From JAKPQD01 sp029572965 (GTDB lineage Bacteria > Bacteroidota > Bacteroidia > Bacteroidales > DTGW01): 48,436 nucleotides of DNA. The notes under the pieces are model-generated. The model ran no database searches and was not told the origin of the DNA. It saw nothing but the letters and a program-made list of their open reading frames with translations. Numbering within the stretch: the stretch's first letter is position 1; the number at the start of each line of letters is the position of its first letter. The translations under genes and the position numbers were made by a program. The DNA is taken from the NCBI GenBank assembly GCA_035374585.1, contig DAOSPF010000022.1, forward strand, positions 1-48,436. Direction: 5' to 3'. Below are positions 8,531-18,000 of this stretch, piece after piece.

Positions 8531-8615
8531 CCCTCTAATAATTCGTTGATGTTCTTTTTGTTAAATTTTCTTTTAAAAAAGACAAAATACATTCTTTCTA
8601 TTTATCAGGAAGAAA

Positions 8616-8623
8616 TAATTTTG
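8616..8623 (+). promoter_or_regulatory. -7 box of prfC
   Basis: TAATTTTG matches TAnnTTTG, 34 bp before the GTG start at 8658. Confidence 0.5.
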
Positions 8624-8657
8624 CGCTCTTAAATTTTACACCTATAATTTATTTATT

Positions 8658-10238
8658 GTGAGTTTACAAGACGAAATCAAAAGAAGACGGACCTTTGCTA
8701 TCATCAGTCATCCAGATGCCGGTAAAACAACCCTGACCGAAAAGCTTTTGCTCTTTGGCGGGGCTATCCACGTTGCGGGAGCAGTTAAATCAAATAAAAT
8801 CAAGAAAACTGCCATGAGCGATTTCATGGAGATAGAGAAACAACGTGGTATATCTGTTTCAACTTCTGTGATGGGCTTTGAATATAAAGGAAAAAAAATA
8901 AACATTCTCGATACTCCCGGTCACGAAGACTTTGCCGAAGACACCTACCGTACACTCACTGCTGTGGATAGTGTTATTATTGTCATTGACAGCGCCAAAG
9001 GGGTCGAGACACAAACCCGCCGATTGATGGATGTTTGCCGTATGCGCAGCACCCCGGTAATGATTTTTGTCAACAAACTCGACCGCCCCGGTAAAGACCC
9101 TTTTGAACTGCTTGACGAAATACAGGAAGAACTTAAGATCCATGTGCGCCCGTTAAGCTGGCCTATCAGCAATGGCTCAACTTTTAAAGGGGTTTACAAT
9201 ATTTATGAAAAGAATCTCAATCTTTTTGAGGGAGCTGACAAGACAACCATAGAAGAAGCCATAGAATTTAAAGATATTGAAAACCCGGAATTGGAAAACT
9301 ATATTGGCGAGAAGTACGCCAAAACATTACGTGAAGAACTTGAATTAGTAGAGGGAGTTTACGAACCTTTTGACCATGAATTATATTCAGAAGGCCACCT
9401 TGCCCCGGTTTTCTTTGGCAGTGCTTTGAATAATTTCGGAGTCCGCGAGCTACTCGACTGTTTTATTGAAATAGCGCCATCTCCAAAAGGTTTTACTACT
9501 GTCGAACGCAGCGTTGATCCTTATGAACAAAAATTCACCGGCTTTGTGTTTAAGATACATGCCAACATGGACCCTAACCACCGCGACCGTATTGCATTTG
9601 TCAGGATATGTAGCGGAACATTTATGCGTAATACCAATTATCTGCATGTTCGACAGGGCAAACAAATGAAATTCTCCAGTCCGACAGCTTTTATGGCCGA
9701 CAAAAAATCCATTATAGACGAAGCCTTCCCGGGCGATGTTATTGGTTTGCATGACACCGGCAACTTCAAAATTGGCGATACGCTTACCGAAGGAGAAATC
9801 CTTCATTTCAAAGGTATTCCAAGCTTTTCGCCCGAGTTGTTTAAGTATGTTGAAAATGCAGACCCTCTAAAATCGAAGCAATTGGCCAAAGGTTTGGAGC
9901 AATTGATGGACGAAGGTGTTGCCCAGCTTTTTATCAACAAATCGAATGGCCGTAAAATTATTGGTACAGTAGGAGCATTACAATTTGAGGTTTTGCAACA
10001 CAGATTATTACATGAGTACGGAGCTTCTTGTCGTTACGAACCAATCAACTTGTACAAAGCCTGTTGGATGGTTAGTTCAAACAATGCCCAGTTGGAAGAT
10101 TTCAAAAAACGTAAGTATCAATACATTGCTGAAGATAAATATGGCCGCGACGTATTTTTAGCCGATTCGTCTTACGCTTTGTCTATGGCCCAGGAAAAAT
10201 TTCCTGACATCAAGTTTCACTTCACTTCTGAATTTTAA
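8658..10238 (+). CDS. prfC: Peptide chain release factor 3
   Basis: This 526-residue translational GTPase recycles RF1/RF2 from the ribosome after peptide release. The sequence shows the P-loop SHPDAGKTT (17-25), the switch I region with EKQRGISVSTSV, DTPGHEDF (about 85-92) and NKLDRPG (about 139-145), followed by EF-Tu-like domain II and the RF3-specific C-terminal domain with ALQFEVL. Length equals that of E. coli RF3. It starts with GTG at 8658, giving the usual MSLQDEIKRRRTFAIISHPD opening. It is a single gene bounded by a MITE-like element upstream and a long hairpin downstream. Confidence 0.97.
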   Translation: MSLQDEIKRRRTFAIISHPDAGKTTLTEKLLLFGGAIHVAGAVKSNKIKKTAMSDFMEIEKQRGISVSTSVMGFEYKGKKINILDTPGHEDFAEDTYRTLTAVDSVIIVIDSAKGVETQTRRLMDVCRMRSTPVMIFVNKLDRPGKDPFELLDEIQEELKIHVRPLSWPISNGSTFKGVYNIYEKNLNLFEGADKTTIEEAIEFKDIENPELENYIGEKYAKTLREELELVEGVYEPFDHELYSEGHLAPVFFGSALNNFGVRELLDCFIEIAPSPKGFTTVERSVDPYEQKFTGFVFKIHANMDPNHRDRIAFVRICSGTFMRNTNYLHVRQGKQMKFSSPTAFMADKKSIIDEAFPGDVIGLHDTGNFKIGDTLTEGEILHFKGIPSFSPELFKYVENADPLKSKQLAKGLEQLMDEGVAQLFINKSNGRKIIGTVGALQFEVLQHRLLHEYGASCRYEPINLYKACWMVSSNNAQLEDFKKRKYQYIAEDKYGRDVFLADSSYALSMAQEKFPDIKFHFTSEF

Positions 10239-10300
10239 AAATTGTTTAATATTTTATATCTCACCATTCATTTTTGATTATAATTTATTAAACGTAAGTT

Positions 10301-10340
10301 AAGACTAAACAAAAGGCTCTTTTACCTTTTGTTTAGTCTT
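10301..10340. terminator. Long perfect hairpin downstream of prfC
   Basis: A 16-bp perfect stem AAGACTAAACAAAAGG/CCTTTTGTTTAGTCTT with an 8-nt loop. The 3' side continues AGTTTT, a weak T tail. It is probably the prfC terminator, but it is longer than the other terminators here. The 10-mer AGTTAAGACT at 10297-10306 also occurs at 8410-8419 inside the MITE-like element, so it may be repeat-derived. Confidence 0.55.
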
Positions 10341-10434
10341 AGTTTTCTGGTACAACTCAAATTAACACTTATTTATAAGCACTTCAACATGCTGATACAT
10401 AAAGGCCTGATGTTTTTTTTCATAGCAAAGAAAA

Positions 10435-10442
10435 TATATTTG
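10435..10442 (+). promoter_or_regulatory. -7 box of the P-II gene
   Basis: TATATTTG matches TAnnTTTG, 22 bp before the start codon at 10465. No clear -33 TTG. Confidence 0.5.
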
Positions 10443-10464
10443 CAAAAAAATAAACTAAGAAAAC

Positions 10465-10836
10465 ATGAAGAAAATAGAAGCTATCATTCGTAAGTCGAAA
10501 TTTGATGATGTAAAAATTGCATTACAAACCATTGATATCCAATTTTTTACTTATTGGGACGTAACAGGCGTTGGTAAAGAAACTGAAGGACATATATACA
10601 GAGGAGCTGTATATCAGGCCAACCAAATACAGCGCACCATGTTAAGCATTGTTGTCCGTGACCACAACGCCCAAAAGACTGTTGATGCTATCATTGCTGC
10701 AGCACGCACCGGACAATTTGGTGATGGCAAAATCTTTGTTTCGGACATTGAAGAAGTAATCCGTATCCGTACCGGCGAAAAAGGCCCTGAAGCACTGTAC
10801 CTGAAGGAAGAAGAAAAACCTTTAGAAATTAAGTAA
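10465..10836 (+). CDS. P-II family nitrogen regulator-like protein
   Basis: This 123-residue protein has the P-II (GlnB/GlnK) fold signature: MKKIEAIIRKSKFDDVKIAL at the start, the T-loop with IYRGAVY (Y50 in the place of the modified tyrosine), the B-loop AARTGQFGDGKIFV and the C-terminal RIRTGEKG. P-II trimers bind ATP, ADP and 2-oxoglutarate and control ammonium transporters or nitrogen enzymes. The T-loop before IYRGA reads GVGKETEGH, slightly different from the usual FGRQKGHTE. No amtB, glnA or nif gene is adjacent, so the target is unclear. Single gene with its own -7 box and terminator. Confidence 0.85.
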   Translation: MKKIEAIIRKSKFDDVKIALQTIDIQFFTYWDVTGVGKETEGHIYRGAVYQANQIQRTMLSIVVRDHNAQKTVDAIIAAARTGQFGDGKIFVSDIEEVIRIRTGEKGPEALYLKEEEKPLEIK

Positions 10837-10862
10837 ACCACTTATTAATTACTATATAGTAC

Positions 10863-10892
10863 AGCTGTATTGCGCACTAATACAGCTTTTTT
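10863..10892 (+). terminator. Terminator of the P-II gene
   Basis: Stem AGCTGTAT/ATACAGCT with a 9-nt loop, followed by a run of T. Confidence 0.8.
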
Positions 10893-10902
10893 GTTTACCC
10901 AT

Positions 10903-10940
10903 AAAAAAAGCGCCTATACCTAACAGATATAAGCGCTTTT
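10903..10940 (-). terminator. Terminator of ssb
   Basis: On the minus strand a GC-containing hairpin (AAAGCGCTTAT.../...TATAGGCGCTTT, one mismatch) is followed by seven U. It ends the mutY-ssb transcript 16 bp after the ssb stop. Confidence 0.75.
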
Positions 10941-10956
10941 CTAATTTTATTTCCTA

Positions 10957-11394
10957 TTAAAAAGGAAGGTCGTCTATTGGAGATTCACTCACCTGAAAAG
11001 GTTCTTCCTGAGGCTTTGCAACAGTACCAGCACTTGTCTGGGCTCCACTATTATTACCATCTTCTGGTTTGCGGCCTAACAACTGAACGGTATCGGCTAC
11101 AATCTCGGTAATATATCGTTTATTGCCATCTTTATCGTCATAAGAACGGCTGCGGATTTTCCCTTCAACATAAATCTGAGAACCTTTGCGGATATATTTT
11201 TCAGCCAGATCGGCCAACGAACGCCACAACACAACGTTGTGCCATTCGGTAGTGCTTACCTTTTCACCGCTTTTATTGGTATAATATTCACTTGTGGCCA
11301 ACGCTATGGTACTTACGGCTGTTCCATTTTCAAGATGCCTAACTTCAGGGTCTTTACCCACGTTGCCAACTAAAATCACTTTGTTTACTGACAT
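10957..11394 (-). CDS. ssb: Single-stranded DNA-binding protein
   Basis: This 145-residue protein has an OB fold beginning MSVNKVILVGNVGKDPEVR and containing WHNVVLWRSLADLAEKYIRKGSQIYVEGK. A Q/G/S-rich linker is followed by the acidic tip DDLPF that recruits repair and replication partners. I chose the ATG at 11394; the upstream in-frame ATG at 11463 would add 23 residues with no family support and would overlap mutY. It lies 52 bp downstream of mutY, the usual mutY-ssb order of this phylum. The gldE and gldD genes that often follow ssb are absent; a terminator ends the unit instead. Confidence 0.95.
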   Translation of the reverse strand: MSVNKVILVGNVGKDPEVRHLENGTAVSTIALATSEYYTNKSGEKVSTTEWHNVVLWRSLADLAEKYIRKGSQIYVEGKIRSRSYDDKDGNKRYITEIVADTVQLLGRKPEDGNNSGAQTSAGTVAKPQEEPFQVSESPIDDLPF

Positions 11395-11446
11395 AATAAT
11401 TGTTTTAAAGGTTGTTAAATATTTTTCACTGGTGAAAATAGTATTT

Positions 11447-12517
11447 TTAATCCTTAAAGTCAAATTCTTTTTCCATATATCGCTCGATCACTTTTGGAAC
11501 AGGATATTGGTGAAACTGGCTTTTTGGTATGCAAATATATTCCGAAAGTTCATTTGGCAATGCCGACAATTCAATATGATAAAAAGTTGCAACTACCGTC
11601 CGATGAGTAAGTTGATGCTTAACCGCATCTGAATGCTTCTTTATATTCCACTGGATATCACCAACATATTCGTTTATTATTTTTTCAAAATATTTTTTTT
11701 CAACAGTCAACAATTCTTTTGTTTCTGACATTGGAAACTCGTACAGCCCCTTCCAGATATCCTCATTGTCTCTTTTTCGTAAAAAGAAACTTTGCTTGTA
11801 CTGAAAAATAAAGTAATTGAAAAATCGGGATGTTGGCGCTTTCTTTTGCTTTTTTACAGGGAAACTAAGCATTTGATTTGTTTGAAATGCCATACAAACA
11901 GACATTATAGGGCATCCGGCACAATCCGGGTTACGGGGCAAACATACCAGCGCCCCAAACTCCATCAAAGCCTGGTTGAAATCAGAAGGAGAACAATCAA
12001 CCATCATAGATTGAGCTATCTTGTAAAAGTGGGTATAGCCATTGTCATCATCAATGCAGGTACTATCTGCAAACAACCGCGACAAAACCCTGAAAACATT
12101 GCCATCAATGGCAGGCACCCTTTCTGCAAAAGCTATAGAAGCAATTGCCGCAGCAGTGTAACGGCCAATACCTTTTATTTTGATGAGTTCAGCATAGCTA
12201 TTGGGCATTTTACCCCCGAAATTATTAACAATCTGCATTGCCCCGGCATGAAGGTTCCGTGCACGGGAATAATAACCAAGCCCTTGCCAACACTTCATTA
12301 CCTCATCAATATTGGCATTGGCCAATGAAACAACATCCGGAAACTGATCAATAAACCTGTAATAATAATTTATCCCCTGATTGACCCTTGTTTGCTGAAG
12401 AATAATTTCTGAAATCCAAATGTAATAAGCATTATTTGTGTCCCGCCACGGCAAATCCCTTTTATTTTGAGCAAACCAACTAATTATAGACTTTTTAAAA
12501 AATGTAAATTCATGCAT
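11447..12517 (-). CDS. mutY: A/G-specific adenine glycosylase
   Basis: This 356-residue base-excision repair enzyme removes adenine opposite 8-oxoguanine. Visible features are the catalytic Glu37 in WISEIILQQT, the helix-hairpin-helix IKGIGRYTAAAIASIAF (about 111-127), the catalytic Asp in AIDGNVFRV, and a [4Fe-4S] cluster C-x6-C-x2-C-x5-C at about residues 192, 199, 202 and 208. The NUDIX-like C-terminal domain that recognises 8-oxoG follows. Length is normal. It precedes ssb on the minus strand and is divergent from the HU gene, with its own -7 box at 12544-12551. Confidence 0.97.
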   Translation of the reverse strand: MHEFTFFKKSIISWFAQNKRDLPWRDTNNAYYIWISEIILQQTRVNQGINYYYRFIDQFPDVVSLANANIDEVMKCWQGLGYYSRARNLHAGAMQIVNNFGGKMPNSYAELIKIKGIGRYTAAAIASIAFAERVPAIDGNVFRVLSRLFADSTCIDDDNGYTHFYKIAQSMMVDCSPSDFNQALMEFGALVCLPRNPDCAGCPIMSVCMAFQTNQMLSFPVKKQKKAPTSRFFNYFIFQYKQSFFLRKRDNEDIWKGLYEFPMSETKELLTVEKKYFEKIINEYVGDIQWNIKKHSDAVKHQLTHRTVVATFYHIELSALPNELSEYICIPKSQFHQYPVPKVIERYMEKEFDFKD

Positions 12518-12543
12518 ACCAACAAAATAAAAATCAACTTTGA

Positions 12544-12551
12544 CAAAAATA
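12544..12551 (-). promoter_or_regulatory. -7 box of mutY
   Basis: Minus-strand TATTTTTG matches TAnnTTTG, about 27 bp upstream of the mutY start. A TTG lies 15 bp further upstream. It is back to back with the HU promoter. Confidence 0.5.
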
Positions 12552-12587
12552 ATGCATTGGCATGTTCAATTTTAAAATTAAAACTTA

Positions 12588-12595
12588 TATATTTG
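12588..12595 (+). promoter_or_regulatory. -7 box of the HU gene
   Basis: TATATTTG matches TAnnTTTG, giving a 5' leader of about 50 nt before the ATG at 12655. It is divergent from the mutY promoter. Confidence 0.5.
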
Positions 12596-12654
12596 CACTC
12601 CTAAAATGAATACATTATTAGTTAAAATATTGATAATTAAAGGTTTTAAGAAAA

Positions 12655-12939
12655 ATGACAAAAGCAGAAATTGTAAATGAAATCTCGAAAGTTACCGGGA
12701 TTGAAAAAGTTACTGTTCAGAAAACAGTTGAAGCTTTTATGGAAAGCATAAAAGATTCTATGGTAAAAGATAAAAATATTTATTTGAGAGGTTTTGGAAG
12801 TTTCATTGTAAAAAAACGTGCTCAAAAAACAGCAAGGAATATCTCAAAAAATACCACCATTGTAATTCCAGCCCACAATATTCCGGCATTTAAGCCTGCT
12901 AAATCATTTGTAAACAAAGTTAAATCGAGCATTAAATAA
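12655..12939 (+). CDS. HU/IHF-family DNA-binding protein
   Basis: This 94-residue histone-like protein has the HU/IHF signature: MTKAEIVNEIS, the dimer helices, LRGFGSFIVKKR (the GFGxF motif at about residues 47-51), the DNA-embracing arm with ARNISKNTTIVIPAHNIPAFKPAK, and a short lysine-rich end. It bends and compacts DNA as a dimer. It is followed 32 bp later by a 30-residue basic protein and then RNase G; this order appears conserved in Bacteroidota as far as I remember, but I have not checked it. Confidence 0.93.
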   Translation: MTKAEIVNEISKVTGIEKVTVQKTVEAFMESIKDSMVKDKNIYLRGFGSFIVKKRAQKTARNISKNTTIVIPAHNIPAFKPAKSFVNKVKSSIK

Positions 12940-12971
12940 TAAAAATATTAATCCTTTAAAGAGTTAAAAAC

Positions 12972-13064
12972 ATGCCTTGCGGAAAGAAAAGAAAAAGACA
13001 TAAAATGGCGACCCACAAACGTAAAAAACGCTTAAGAAAAAATCGTCATAAAAAGAAAAAGTAA
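12972..13064 (+). CDS. 30-residue very basic small protein
   Basis: A short ORF encodes a peptide of 30 residues beginning MPCGKKRKRHKMATHKRKKR and ending in a run of Lys; more than half of it is Lys, Arg or His. It lies 32 bp after the HU gene and is closed by a strong terminator, so it is well placed to be translated from the HU transcript. I recall near-identical small basic proteins (MPSGKKRKRHK...) annotated as hypothetical in many Bacteroidota in this same position. The composition suggests an rRNA-binding accessory ribosomal protein, comparable to bTHX or bS22 types, but this is inference. Confidence 0.75.
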   Translation: MPCGKKRKRHKMATHKRKKRLRKNRHKKKK

Positions 13065-13090
13065 TTAGTATTCTTTTACTAAGCTATTAA

Positions 13091-13134
13091 TAAACCTAAA
13101 ATCCTAAAAAACATCTGGATTTTAGGTTTATTGG
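13091..13134 (+). terminator. Terminator of the HU/small-protein unit
   Basis: Perfect 14-bp stem TAAACCTAAAATCC/GGATTTTAGGTTTA with a 12-nt loop, then TTGGT. The tail is short on T but the stem is strong. Confidence 0.65.
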
Positions 13135-13202
13135 TATTGTACAATATACAACTCAACAATATTTTCAACTTATTAAAAATATTGTTTAAAAAATAAAAGA
13201 TT

Positions 13203-14747
13203 GTGGATACAAATAATGAATTAATAATTCATGTAACCGAATCAGACATTGATATTGCCATATTAGAAAACAGACAGCTTGTAGAACTTCATAAAGAAAA
13301 AAATAACAATCAGTTTTCTGTTGGAGATATTTACCTGGGCAGGATAAAAAAAATAATGCCCGGTTTAAATGCTGCATTTGTTGATGTTGGCTCTGAAAAA
13401 GATGCATTTTTGCATTATCACGACTTAGGGCCACAGGTGCTTTCGCTTAACAAGTACCTAAAACAAAGCCTTTCAAAAAAAGGGAAGCCTATATCATTGT
13501 CTAAATTCGAAAATGAATTAGATATTAACAAAAACGGTAAAATTGCCGATGTCCTTCAACAAGGACAAATGGTATTGGTGCAAATAGTAAAAGAACCAAT
13601 ATCTACCAAAGGCCCAAGACTAAGCTCCGAACTTTCACTTGCCGGACGCAACCTTGTTTTGATGCCTTTTTCTGACAAAATATCTGTCTCACAAAAGATT
13701 GAATCTGCTGAAGAACGCAACAGGCTGAGGACTTTAATTCAAAGCATCAAGCCAAAAAACTTTGGGGTTATCATTCGCACTGTGGCCCAGGATAAAAAAG
13801 TGGCGACATTTGATTTAGAACTTCGCAGTTTGGTCAAAAAGTGGGAATCGGCCTTCGAAAATATCAAAGGGACAACAACCCCCAAACGAGTAATTAGCGA
13901 AGTAAGCAGGACTTCAGCTATTTTAAGAGATTTAATTAACGCTTCTTTCAGCAATATTTATGTTGATGATGAGGCTACCTGTCAGGAAATAAAAGAATAC
14001 TTACAAGAAATTGCCCCTGAAAAAGCAGATATAGTTAAGTTCTACAATGAATCTACCCCTATTTTTGAGCATTTCAATATTGAAAAAGCTATAAAGCTTT
14101 TGTTTGGGCGCACAGTATCAGTCAGAAGCGGTGCATACCTTGTTATTGAACATACCGAGGCTTTACATGTTATTGATGTTAATAGTGGCAACAGGTCGCG
14201 AGCTGCAAAAGACCAAGAAACCAATGCCCTTGAAGTTAATTTAGCTGCATGCGATGAAATTGCCCGTCAGTTAAGACTTAGAGATATGGGAGGTATTATA
14301 GTTGTTGATTTCATAGATATGCAAAGCAACGACCACAAGCAACAGGTGTATGATAAAATGAAAAACCTGCTTGCCGAGCAGAAAGCCAAGCATAATGTCC
14401 TTCCTCTCAGCAAATTTGGGTTGATGCAAATTACCCGCCAGCGTGTAAGGCCCGAAACAAACATAGACACAAACGAAAAATGCCCAACCTGCAAAGGTAC
14501 CGGAGAGATTTCGTCAAGCGTATTGTTTGAAAATGAACTGGATATTGCCCTGAGCAAATATTTTGAAAAATCAAAAAATAAGAAAATTACCCTGAGGGTA
14601 CACCCATACATTGCAGCTTATTTGAAGAAAGGCTTCCCTTCAATCCGAATGGTATGGAGCTTAAGGTACAAATGTTTTATTAAAGTTGAAGCCGCTTTTG
14701 CTTTAACTTTCTTTCAGTATAAAATTGACCCGCCTGCTGAGAGTTAA
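13203..14747 (+). CDS. rng: Ribonuclease G/E family endoribonuclease
   Basis: This 514-residue enzyme is related to RNase G (CafA), which cleaves single-stranded AU-rich RNA and matures 16S rRNA. An S1-like domain occupies about residues 35-130 (VGDIYLGRIKKIMPGLNAAF, interrupted by a longer insert). The two metal-binding aspartates are D325 in IDVNSGN and D369 in VVDFIDM, and the zinc-link pair is CPTCKGTG (C427, C430). It lacks the long disordered scaffold of RNase E. It starts with GTG at 13203, 68 bp after the preceding terminator. Confidence 0.93.
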   Translation: MDTNNELIIHVTESDIDIAILENRQLVELHKEKNNNQFSVGDIYLGRIKKIMPGLNAAFVDVGSEKDAFLHYHDLGPQVLSLNKYLKQSLSKKGKPISLSKFENELDINKNGKIADVLQQGQMVLVQIVKEPISTKGPRLSSELSLAGRNLVLMPFSDKISVSQKIESAEERNRLRTLIQSIKPKNFGVIIRTVAQDKKVATFDLELRSLVKKWESAFENIKGTTTPKRVISEVSRTSAILRDLINASFSNIYVDDEATCQEIKEYLQEIAPEKADIVKFYNESTPIFEHFNIEKAIKLLFGRTVSVRSGAYLVIEHTEALHVIDVNSGNRSRAAKDQETNALEVNLAACDEIARQLRLRDMGGIIVVDFIDMQSNDHKQQVYDKMKNLLAEQKAKHNVLPLSKFGLMQITRQRVRPETNIDTNEKCPTCKGTGEISSSVLFENELDIALSKYFEKSKNKKITLRVHPYIAAYLKKGFPSIRMVWSLRYKCFIKVEAAFALTFFQYKIDPPAES

Positions 14748-14765
14748 AGAAGAAACACTACAAAC

Positions 14766-14804
14766 AAAGGCATAAGCTGATTAACAACGGTTTATGCCTT
14801 TTTT
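14766..14804 (+). terminator. Terminator of the RNase G gene
   Basis: Stem AAGGCATAA/TTATGCCTT with a loop of about 16 nt, followed by TTTTTT. Confidence 0.75.
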
Positions 14805-15066
14805 AGTTGTTCCCAATTCATACATATAAAGTCTTCAAAACTTCAGAAATGTTTGCATATTTTCATTTAGTCCTTAATAAATACAGTAAATAGGCTATTG
14901 TACAATTACTATATTTTCAGTAATATTGTATTATGATATGTTATTGACATAAAAATACTATCTAACAGCCATAGCATGAAGCATCCATGATTGAAAATAC
15001 GAAGATTTTTATATGCAGTTCTTCGTCTTAGACAAGACAAGCCATCATTCTATTAAAATTAAAAAT
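14805..15066. other. Leader region of the SusC gene
   Basis: About 260 AT-rich bases with no gene recognised; together with the preceding terminator this makes a gene-free stretch of 319 bp. I found no exact TAnnTTTG box, which would be consistent with control by an alternative (ECF-type) sigma factor as for many SusC/D loci, but no regulator gene is adjacent. An in-frame ATG at 15013 exists but is rejected as the SusC start. Confidence 0.35.
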
Positions 15067-18000
15067 ATGATAAAAAAAATCATCACGCTCATCTTTACAC
15101 TATTTTCTGCTTTCATCATAGCAAACGGGCAAAACAATATAACCATTACAGGTAATGTAACCAGTGCTGAAGATAACCTTGGCGTTATTGGGGCTGCGGT
15201 ATATGTTAAAGGTACTACCATTGGAACTACTACCGATTTGGATGGCAACTATAAGCTAACCGTTCCGGAGGGTACCAAAACACTTGTATTTAGTTATGTC
15301 GGGCTTGCTTCACAAGAAATTGCCATTGAAGGCCTTACTCAAATCAACGTAGTGCTAAAACCTGATGTATTTAAGATGGACGAAGTAGTTGTAGCGGGTG
15401 TTGCCAGCGCTACTCCCAAACGCAAACTCAGTGTATCTGTAGCTAAAGTAGGAGCAGATGATTTACAAAATGTTCCGGCCAGCTCGGCATCTACAGCCCT
15501 CCAGGGCAAAGTGGCAGGCATTACCGTTGTTGGAAGTGGTTCTCCAGGTCAGGGGGCCAGCATCAGGCTGAGAAGCTCTACATCTATCTATGGCTCACAA
15601 TCACCATTGATTATTGTAGATGGGGTTATGATTGACGGAGACCTTGCCGATATCAATGCAGATGATATTGAAACTATTGAAGTAGTGAAAGGGGCTGCAG
15701 CTTCGGCGTTATATGGCTCTCGTGCCGGGAGTGGAGTTATTTCCATCAAGACAAAACGTGGAAGCTCGGCTGCTGAAGGAACCACAGAAATAAAATTTCG
15801 TAATGAATTTGGCTTCAGCCAGCTTGCCCGTAAAATAAAACTTGCAGAACATCATCCATATCTTGTTGGAGCTGATTACAACCAGGGCACTTATACCAAA
15901 TACGACAGTGTAACATATCCTGTCGGCTATGTCCAAGGATATGACAACCGCATCAAAGGCAGCCGTATGCTGGATTATGACCATTATGCCGACAACCCTT
16001 ATGCTTTTGTAAAAGACCCTCAGGATGAGATGTTCCAAAACGGTTTGTTTTACACCAATTACCTGTCCATAGCTTCAAATAGCAATAAAACCGGGATACT
16101 TATTTCTTTTGAAAATAATAAAAACACCGGTATTGTTTTTCACAAAAAAGGCCAAAGCCGCCAGAATGTAAGGATCAATGTTGACCATAAACTAAATGAT
16201 ATTTTCAAAATATCTGCCAGCTCGCTCTTTACCCAAAATGAAATAGACATGTCCACTACTGATGCTTATACATTAGGAGCCTTTTCAGATGTATTATTTA
16301 TGAACCCGGACGTAAACCTCAATATGGATGCTCCTGCTTCTGACACTACTATTCTTAAAAAATATTACATAAAGCCAGACAACTGGGCAATAACCGGCAA
16401 CCCCAAACATACCCTGTATTATGAGGAAGTAACCGAAAAACGCAACGGGATGCTGCTCAACCTGAACGGAAGCGCCAACTTATTGTCATGGTTGGTTTTT
16501 GATGCAGAATATAGTCTGGAAAAAAGGTTCACTTATTATTCGCGTTTTGTCCCGATTGGCTTTTTGGGAAGTAATAAAGAAAATGAAAAAAACGGTTCTA
16601 TTACCAAAAGTACTCTCCCTCAGACAAGCCAATCTGTGCAAGCTACTTTGAATTTTAATAAAAAATTTAATGAACTTGTATTAAAAGGGAAAGCTTCTTA
16701 TCTGTTTGAAAAACAACAACAAGAGTATTTCTATGGAGCAGGAGACTCATTGCTTGCCAATGGGGTTAAGTCCCTTTCAGCATTGGGCAAAGGAATCATT
16801 GTTGGTTCTGACGTTATTGATATCAGGGCAAGAGATTACTTTGGAATATTAGACTTAGATTACAAAGACAGGTATATCGCCTCTATTCTTTACCGATACG
16901 ACGGTTCTTCCTTATTTGGAGACGAAAACAAATGGAACCCTTATTACAGGGTATCATTGGCATACAGACTTAGTGAAGATTTCAAAATACCTAATGTTCA
17001 GGAATTGAAACTACGGTACTCAATAGGTACTTCAGGCCAAAGGCCCGGATATAGCTATCAATACGAAACTTACAATATCGAAAATGGCCAATATGTACCA
17101 TATAGCGCTGCCAATAAAGCAATAAAACCTTCTGAAACCAAAGAAACAGAGTTAGGTTTTAACATGCAGTTTTTCGAGCGATTTGAAGCTGATTTTACTT
17201 ATTCGTTCAATAAAACTACAAACGATTTCCTTCCTGTACCTCAGGGAGCCGCATCGGGCTTTAAAATCCGCTGGCAAAATGCTGCCACAATCGAAGGCAA
17301 TTCTATGGAATTTACGTTAAGTACACAGGCTATAAAGACCAAAGACTTTGAATGGCGTTTGAGCCTGTCTTATGATAAAGTAAGACAGAAAATAGCTGAT
17401 TTATATGGTTCTACACCAAACTTTTTTACCGGGCCTAATAGTTCTTTCCAATATTTTTACAACCGCGAAGGCGAAAATTATGGTGTCATGTATGGATATG
17501 AGTGGGTGAAAAGCCTGGAACAAATGAAAAACCAGCTAAAAGCAGATGATAATATTGATAATTATACTGTCAATAGCGATGGATATGTGATAAAAAAAGG
17601 AACAGAAGGTACTGTATATGAAAAGCCCATAGCTTTAAAAGATGCTTCAGGAAGTGAAGCTTTTGTCAAAATTGCTGATATGAACGCCGATTTCAACATG
17701 TCCCTAAACAGTACTTTTTCTTATAAAAAAATTACTTTATCGATGTTGTGGAGCTGGAAACAAGGAGGCGACATCTACAATTATACAAAGCAAAACCTGT
17801 TTCTTGACAAACGTGCCGGAGATTACGACCAAGCCTCAAAACCAGACTATCAGAAAAAAGCTATAGACTATTACAATACTTTTTATGATGGATTTAAAGC
17901 CAATTCTTACTTTGTCGAAGATGGCTCATATATCAAACTTAGGGAACTCTCACTGTATTACAATGTTGGAAATATCAAAATATCAGGAAAAACAATTTTT

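Noticed and set aside
11395..11463. Longer N-terminus for Ssb (ATG at 11463)
   Set aside because: It would overlap mutY and add residues not found in Ssb; MSVNKVILVGNVG is the typical start.
11792..12328. A 178-codon plus-strand open frame inside mutY
   Set aside because: mutY on the other strand has all catalytic and Fe-S residues; this is an antisense shadow.
15013..15066. Longer N-terminus for the SusC protein
   Set aside because: It puts a polar stretch in front of a good signal peptide.
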